Origin: Lachnospiraceae bacterium NE2001
Lineage (GTDB): Bacteria > Bacillota > Clostridia > Lachnospirales > Lachnospiraceae
Assembly (NCBI GenBank): GCA_900110635.1
Contig: FOEK01000002.1
Span: 186,001 to 250,000, forward strand
Direction: 5' to 3'
DNA: 64,000 nucleotides
A program made the position numbers and the translations under genes. The notes beneath the pieces were generated by a model. That model had not been told where the DNA came from, ran no database searches, and saw only the letters and a program-made list of their open reading frames with translations. Positions 59,442 through 64,000 of this stretch are shown in pieces (positions within the stretch are counted from its first letter, which is position 1; the number at the start of each line of letters is the position of its first letter).

Positions 59442-59494
59442 ATGTGCAATGGGGACAGACCCCATTGCACATAGGTGTGTCCCTAATTGCACAT
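59442..59494. repeat. Dispersed palindrome, copy 5
   Basis: ATGTGCAATGGGGAC (59442-59456), AGA..CCCCATTGCACAT (to 59472) and the tail AGGTGTGTCCC...TTGCACAT to 59494, inserted between the leader terminator and the ABC-F ribosome-binding site. Confidence 0.88.
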
Positions 59495-59512
59495 TTTGAA
59501 GGAGGCGATGCT

Positions 59513-61114
59513 ATGTCTTTATTACAGGTTTCTGATCTTACCTTCTGTTACGAAGGAAGTTTTGATAACATATTTGATGAGGTTTCCTTTTCGGTTGATA
59601 CGGACTGGAAGCTTGGATTTATTGGTAGAAATGGAAAGGGCAAGACTACTTTTCTGAATCTATTGCTCGGAAAATACGACTATCAGGGCAGTATATCTAC
59701 AGATAAGACCTTTGATTATTTTCCATATAAGATTGATGAGGCGGAAATGGATCTGACAGTTGATGAGTTGTCGGAAAAATGGAAGCCTGGGGTTGAGAAC
59801 TGGAGAATCATATGCGAGGTGAATTCTTTGGGAGTAGATCCTGAGATTCTCTATCGTCCGATTAAAACACTCAGTCATGGTGAGAGAACTAAGGCTATGC
59901 TGGCAGTTCTTTTCTCTGGTGAAAATGAGTTCCTCCTGATAGATGAGCCAACAAATCATCTGGATAAGGGTGGTAGGGAGATAATTAAGAATTATCTGAA
60001 CTCAAAGAAGGGATTTATCCTAGTTTCTCACGACCGCGATTTACTAGATGCGGTAGCAGATCATATGCTTGTACTTAACCGGGAATCTATAGAGGTTATG
60101 TCTGGGAACTTTACGATCTGGTGGGAGAATAAGCAGAGGGCCGATGCCTTTGCTATAGCTGAAAATGAGAAGCATATGAAAGAAATCGGCAAGCTTAAAG
60201 TGGCAGCTGACAGGGCTGGCAGATGGGCTGATAAGAACGAGAATACAAAGATTGGCTTTGATCCAATTAAAGAGCATGACAGAAACATATCTACTAGAGC
60301 CTATATCGGAGCTAAGACAAAGAAAATGCAGTCCCGGGTGAAGAACTTCGAGAAGAGGATTGACCGCGAGATAGAGGAGAAGGAAGGACTACTAAATGAT
60401 ATAGAGAAGGTGGATGACCTGAAACTGATGCCCCTTACTCATCATAAGAAATGTCTTGTGGAGTGCCGGAATTTTTCTCTTGGATATGCAGATACGAAGG
60501 TTGGTAATGGTATTGCTGAGAAATCAGATGACGTATCCCAGATAATAAACAACGTGACATTCCAGCTGATGCAGGGTGATATCCTCTTCCTGAATGGTGA
60601 AAATGGCTGTGGAAAGTCCAGTCTGATTAAGGCAATCCTCAGTGATATAAGCAATAAGGATCAAAATGATCAAGATAGTAGTAATTTGCTACTAAGTAAC
60701 GATGTATCTAATATGGTAACCTCGGGAAGGCTGGAAACCGCCAGCGGCATTACTATTTCATATATAAACCAGAATACGTCTCATCTTAGTGGCAGCCTTA
60801 AGGAATATGCTGAAAAGCACGGCCTTGATTACAGTCTGTTTCTTACACTGCTTAGAAAGCTGGATATGAACAGGATTCAGTTTGAGAAAAATATCGAGGA
60901 GTATTCTGAGGGACAGAAAAAGAAGGTGCTTATTGCAGCCAGTCTGCTTACATCTGCGCATCTTTATATATGGGATGAACCTCTCAACTATATCGATGTA
61001 TTCTCAAGAATGCAGATAGAAAAGTTGATTGAAACTTATAAACCGACTATGATTGTAGTTGAACACGATGTCCGTTTCCGTGAGAAGCTGGCAACAAAGG
61101 TTTTAGATATGTGA
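59513..61114 (+). CDS. ABC-F protein, Lsa/Vga-like ribosome-protection type (putative)
   Basis: 533 residues from the ATG at 59513 (AAGGAGG 7 nt upstream); the longer frame reads through the repeat and is rejected. Two ABC domains without membrane helices: first GRNGKGKTT, LSHGERTKA, LLIDEPTNHLD; second GENGCGKSS, YSEGQKKKVL, IWDEPLNYIDVFSRMQIE. The linker between them is long and charged (about 210-310). The degenerate second Walker B (DEPLNYIDV) recalls Lsa/Vga/OptrA-like antibiotic-resistance ABC-F proteins, which dislodge drugs from the ribosome. The attenuator-like leader upstream supports this. Drug specificity cannot be read. Confidence 0.85.
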   Translation: MSLLQVSDLTFCYEGSFDNIFDEVSFSVDTDWKLGFIGRNGKGKTTFLNLLLGKYDYQGSISTDKTFDYFPYKIDEAEMDLTVDELSEKWKPGVENWRIICEVNSLGVDPEILYRPIKTLSHGERTKAMLAVLFSGENEFLLIDEPTNHLDKGGREIIKNYLNSKKGFILVSHDRDLLDAVADHMLVLNRESIEVMSGNFTIWWENKQRADAFAIAENEKHMKEIGKLKVAADRAGRWADKNENTKIGFDPIKEHDRNISTRAYIGAKTKKMQSRVKNFEKRIDREIEEKEGLLNDIEKVDDLKLMPLTHHKKCLVECRNFSLGYADTKVGNGIAEKSDDVSQIINNVTFQLMQGDILFLNGENGCGKSSLIKAILSDISNKDQNDQDSSNLLLSNDVSNMVTSGRLETASGITISYINQNTSHLSGSLKEYAEKHGLDYSLFLTLLRKLDMNRIQFEKNIEEYSEGQKKKVLIAASLLTSAHLYIWDEPLNYIDVFSRMQIEKLIETYKPTMIVVEHDVRFREKLATKVLDM

Positions 61115-61164
61115 CACCTTATAGCAAGGTACATATATTTGTTTAACATATAAGGAAATACTAA

Positions 61165-62532
61165 ATGAAGGAAATATATAAGAAGTTATTTAAGATAGTG
61201 CTGCCGATATCATTTCAGTTCGTAATGATGTCACTGGTTTCGGCGTCTGACGCATTTATGCTGGGATTTCTGGACAAGGACAGTCTTTCGGCTGTATCTT
61301 TGGCAACACAGATCATGTTTGTTTTCAGTCTCTTCTTTGAGGCATTTAATTATGGCTGTTCGGTGCTGGCGGCTCAGTACTGGGGCAAAGGTGACAGGAA
61401 GACGGTAGAAGAGGTGCTGGCAATTACTATGCGTTACACCTTGCTGGTAGGCTTTATATTCACACTTTCAACGGCGTTTATACCGCAGCAGATAATGCAT
61501 ATATTTACAAATGATTCGAATCTGATAGTGCTTGGTGCAAGGTACCTTAGAATGGTTTCAATCTCATATATCCTGACAGGTTTTACGCAGGTTTATTTTG
61601 GAATCCTAAAAGTGTGTGACAGGGCAGGGCTCAGTTCCCTAATTGGTTCTCTGGCAGTTGTGATAAATATCGCTCTCAATGCATTTTTGATATTTGGTCT
61701 CTGGAGATTTCCACAGATGGGCATCGAGGGTGCTGCTCTTGCTACAGTGATCGCCAGGATATTTGAACTGATTTTCGTATTAGTTCTGATGATCACAAAG
61801 AAGTCTGTGGGACTCAACATATCGAAGATGGTGATGATCAGCAGTGGCGACAACAAGCTGAGTCCGGAGCTGCATAAGGATTACTGGAAATACACTGTTC
61901 CTCTTCTTTTCAACCAGCTGGGTTGGGGCGGTGGTGTCACCATGTATTCGGTTATTATGGGACGTCTGGGAAGTGATGCTATTGCAGCAAACTCCATCGC
62001 CAGTATAGTGCGTAGTATTGTGGCCAGCTTCTGCTGGGGCATAGCCAGTGGTGTATCTATAATCCTTGGCCAGATGCTTGGGCGAAATGAACTAGAGGCT
62101 GCTAAGAAAGCAGGAGGAAGCTTTGTCAGATTTTCGATATATGTTGGTATTGTGTCTGGCCTGATCCTTCTGGCCCTCACACCACCTTTGCTTAAGTTTG
62201 TAACTCTGGAGGGCACAGCACATTATTATCTCAAGATAATGATGTTTTATGCATCCTACTACATAATCGGTAATTCTCTGAATTCTACGGTTATCGGCGG
62301 TATCTTTCCGGCAGGTGGCGATACCAAGTTCGGAATGTGGTGCGATATTATAACCCTCTGGGTGGTAGTTGTACCGATGGGAATGATCGCTGCGTTTGTA
62401 CTCGATCTGCCAGTTTTAGTAGTAGCATTTATCCTTACGCTTGATGAGTTTGTTAAGATACCTGCCGTATATCGTCATTATATGAAGTACACCTGGGTGA
62501 ATAACATCACTCATGAAGAAGGGGCGGCCTAA
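61165..62532 (+). CDS. MATE-family efflux transporter
   Basis: 455 residues with 12 predicted membrane helices in two homologous halves. Typical MATE features: KIVLPISFQFVMMSLVSASDAFMLG at the start of helix 1, Gln-Tyr-Trp-Gly near residue 72 and the second-half counterpart SIILGQMLGRNE. AAGGAAA lies upstream of the ATG. It follows the ABC-F gene by 50 bp and may be cotranscribed, giving a two-layer drug-defence unit (ribosome protection plus efflux; inference). A strong terminator follows. Confidence 0.9.
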   Translation: MKEIYKKLFKIVLPISFQFVMMSLVSASDAFMLGFLDKDSLSAVSLATQIMFVFSLFFEAFNYGCSVLAAQYWGKGDRKTVEEVLAITMRYTLLVGFIFTLSTAFIPQQIMHIFTNDSNLIVLGARYLRMVSISYILTGFTQVYFGILKVCDRAGLSSLIGSLAVVINIALNAFLIFGLWRFPQMGIEGAALATVIARIFELIFVLVLMITKKSVGLNISKMVMISSGDNKLSPELHKDYWKYTVPLLFNQLGWGGGVTMYSVIMGRLGSDAIAANSIASIVRSIVASFCWGIASGVSIILGQMLGRNELEAAKKAGGSFVRFSIYVGIVSGLILLALTPPLLKFVTLEGTAHYYLKIMMFYASYYIIGNSLNSTVIGGIFPAGGDTKFGMWCDIITLWVVVVPMGMIAAFVLDLPVLVVAFILTLDEFVKIPAVYRHYMKYTWVNNITHEEGAA

Positions 62533-62541
62533 AACTGATAG

Positions 62542-62585
62542 CGCTATTTGCATTTTATATGGTAAAATGTAAATAGCGTTTTTTT
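62542..62585 (+). terminator. Intrinsic terminator
   Basis: CGCTATTTGCATTTTA pairs with TAAAATGTAAATAGCG (one G-T), followed by seven T. Confidence 0.9.
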
Positions 62586-62605
62586 ATTTGTCGAGGGAGT
62601 AGATT

Positions 62606-63520
62606 ATGACAACAAAAGATAACAAAGAATATGCAGTACTCATTCTTTCGAATCTCGTTATGCTGCTGATACTGATTATTCTGCTGGTAGTAGGGACATT
62701 TAATGACAAGGTTATTGCTGAGAGTTTATTTAGTCCTGACAACTTATTTATCAAATATGTTACATCTTTCGGGGTTTTTCCCTTCTTTTCTTTCGCTGTT
62801 CTTTTTATGGGCGCATTGTGCGAGAGGATTATTTATTCCAAGTCACATAAGGTGATACGGATCATCCTGGCTGCTTTATGCTATGCGATAGCAATATTTG
62901 TAGGTTTCATAGGTGCCGGTTCACTTGTTGACAAGGACTGTCTTGGAAATATATATCCACAGCTTAATAGAAATATACCTGTTATAGTAGGAATCTGTAC
63001 TTTTTCTAACACTATACTTCTGACGCTGGGGTTCCGTCTGGCTAAGAAAAATGATGACGAAACCTTGATGAAGAAGATCATAGTGCTACTTATTCTTCTT
63101 GCTCTGTCGTATGCGTTAATGCAGATATTTAAGGGCGTGTTTCATCGTCCTAGATATAGACTGGTTGTAAAGGGATATGAGGGGATTGGTTTTATACCTT
63201 GGTATCAACCCTTTTCAGGTGCAGAGGGCTTTATTGAAAGTCTTGGTATAGACAAAGGAGAGTTTCGTTCTTTTCCGAGTGGACACAGCATACTTAGTAT
63301 GTCCATGGTTTATATATTACAGTCGTTGTCCTGGTTCTCTGACAAGCTTAGAGATAAGCGATTTCTTCTTGGAGTATGTGGATTAATTTTCTCGGTGATC
63401 ATATGTTTTACAAGACTTATTCTTGGAGCTCATTACTTAAGCGATGTTTCAATGGGGGCTATAATTGCAACGTTGCTTGGGCTGATTTATCTGATCATAC
63501 AGAAACGTATTGATTCCTGA
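62606..63520 (+). CDS. PAP2-family membrane phosphatase
   Basis: 304 residues with about seven membrane helices. PAP2 motifs: KGVFHRPRYR (C1-like), FPSGHSILSM (C2) and TRLILGAHYLSDV (C3, Arg-x5-His-x3-Asp). Known members dephosphorylate phosphatidic acid, undecaprenyl pyrophosphate or related lipids at the outer face of the membrane. GAGGGAG precedes the ATG. Neighbouring genes do not indicate which lipid. Confidence 0.88.
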   Translation: MTTKDNKEYAVLILSNLVMLLILIILLVVGTFNDKVIAESLFSPDNLFIKYVTSFGVFPFFSFAVLFMGALCERIIYSKSHKVIRIILAALCYAIAIFVGFIGAGSLVDKDCLGNIYPQLNRNIPVIVGICTFSNTILLTLGFRLAKKNDDETLMKKIIVLLILLALSYALMQIFKGVFHRPRYRLVVKGYEGIGFIPWYQPFSGAEGFIESLGIDKGEFRSFPSGHSILSMSMVYILQSLSWFSDKLRDKRFLLGVCGLIFSVIICFTRLILGAHYLSDVSMGAIIATLLGLIYLIIQKRIDS

Positions 63521-63551
63521 TCAGTTGTTAGTATTATGCAGGAGGTGTTTT

Positions 63552-64000
63552 ATGGGTGATAATAATGTAAAGGCAAAAAAACCACTTCGAGAGATATCCA
63601 TTGAGGGATGTGAGCTTTTAGGAAAGGGCGGAAATGGAGCTGTTTACCGTCTGGATCCTGAGACCATCGTCAAGGTGTATTATGGAACGCGAAACAGCGT
63701 TGAGAAGATACAGCAGAACAGGGAGGTTACCAAGAATGTTTTCCTTCAAGGCATACCGACTACGATAGCATTTGATATGGTTAAAGTGGGCGAGGATTAC
63801 GGCGTTGTCTTTGAGATGATCAATGCAAAGTCCTTCAGTGAGGAGATAGGCTCGAATCCTGATAAGACTGATGAATATGCTGAAATGATAGTGGATATGC
63901 TGATCAAGCTTCATCAGACTGAGTTTAAAGAAGGTACGCTGCCGGATTCCAGAAACAGAATGAAGGGAGACATAAAGGCTACACAGAACGCCGGCTTTTA
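63552..64000 (+). CDS. Small kinase/aminoglycoside-phosphotransferase-like protein (truncated by window end)
   Basis: The first 149 codons are visible, in frame to the window edge. After a 20-residue leader comes a kinase glycine loop, LLGKGGNGAVYRLDPETIVKVYYG, whose Lys would bind ATP. Later VFEMINAKSFSEEI and VDMLIKLHQTEFKEG fit the hinge and helix of APH/TIGR02172-like kinases. The catalytic loop lies beyond the window. GCAGGAGGTG precedes the ATG by 7 nt. Its start, 31 bp after the phosphatase gene, suggests cotranscription. The substrate is unknown. Confidence 0.75.
   Translation, partial: MGDNNVKAKKPLREISIEGCELLGKGGNGAVYRLDPETIVKVYYGTRNSVEKIQQNREVTKNVFLQGIPTTIAFDMVKVGEDYGVVFEMINAKSFSEEIGSNPDKTDEYAEMIVDMLIKLHQTEFKEGTLPDSRNRMKGDIKATQNAGF

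Noticed and set aside
59438-59512. N-terminal extension of the ABC-F protein
   Set aside because: It would translate the dispersed palindrome; a strong AAGGAGG marks the ATG at 59513. The same reasoning removes extensions at 53274 and 49720.
1-64000. tRNA, rRNA, prophage, integrase or IS transposase
   Set aside because: No such gene was seen on reading both strands; repeats here are small and carry no transposase.

Overview
The window looks like the chromosome of a low-GC, Gram-positive anaerobe of the Lachnospiraceae, most plausibly a Butyrivibrio-like rumen or gut bacterium. Support comes from AT-rich intergenic DNA, strong AGGAGG ribosome-binding sites, sigma-A promoters, YtrA-type GntR, BcrA-type ABC and OmpR/HK modules, and many copies of a short palindrome around ATGTGCAATGGGGAC. 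The genus is an inference. I see no rRNA, tRNA, prophage, transposase or CRISPR.

Layout. 0.2-2.4 kb: a CrtI-type FAD oxidoreductase behind a promoter with three matching palindromic operators, then a TetR regulator. 2.4-10.6 kb (minus strand): a four-gene operon with three complete adenylate-forming enzymes; one is fused to an alpha/beta hydrolase, one to a phasin-like, histone-H1-like tail, and a very Met/Asn-rich protein sits among them. 10.8-14.2 kb: response regulator, ABC ATPase, permease, histidine kinase. 14.4-15.9 kb: an MFS exporter behind an 18-residue leader peptide. 16-21.3 kb: small membrane proteins, a zinc-ribbon membrane protein and a 1172-residue exported protein. 21.5-33 kb: a phospho-signalling and proteolysis locus with a helix-turn-helix protein, FHA-Ser/Thr kinase, PP2C phosphatase, a kinase with five TVY(D/E) repeats, a Clp-like plus FtsH-like protease fusion and a PlsC-like acyltransferase with a zinc ribbon. 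33.1-35.3 kb: a clostripain-family lipoprotein (minus).

35.4-41.6 kb: an ABC ATPase and permease, YtrA-type GntR, a DUF5808-like membrane protein and a second two-component system. 41.7-47.7 kb: a five-gene operon (unknown protein, VWA, divergent PurA, NUDIX/NrtR-like regulator, methyltransferase) under a promoter with two identical 19-bp palindromes. 47.7-49.7 kb (minus): a PaaK/F390-synthetase-like ligase and a TetR. 50.1-53.1 kb: a 987-residue protein with PI-kinase/HipA-like catalytic motifs, preceded by palindrome-rich DNA. 53.3-57.8 kb: an ABC ATPase, two permeases and an S41 peptidase, with an elaborate foldback element inside. 58-64 kb: 3-dehydroquinate synthase, an Lsa-like ABC-F protein behind an apparent attenuator, a MATE exporter, a PAP2 phosphatase and the start of a small kinase.

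The strongest candidates for undescribed biology are the VWA/PurA/NrtR/methyltransferase operon (41.8-47.7 kb), the FHA/kinase/phosphatase/double-AAA protease locus (21.5-33 kb), the adenylate-forming/phasin-like operon (2.4-10.6 kb), and the 987-residue kinase-like protein with its foldback DNA. Assignments rest on motif recognition by eye; no database search was possible.
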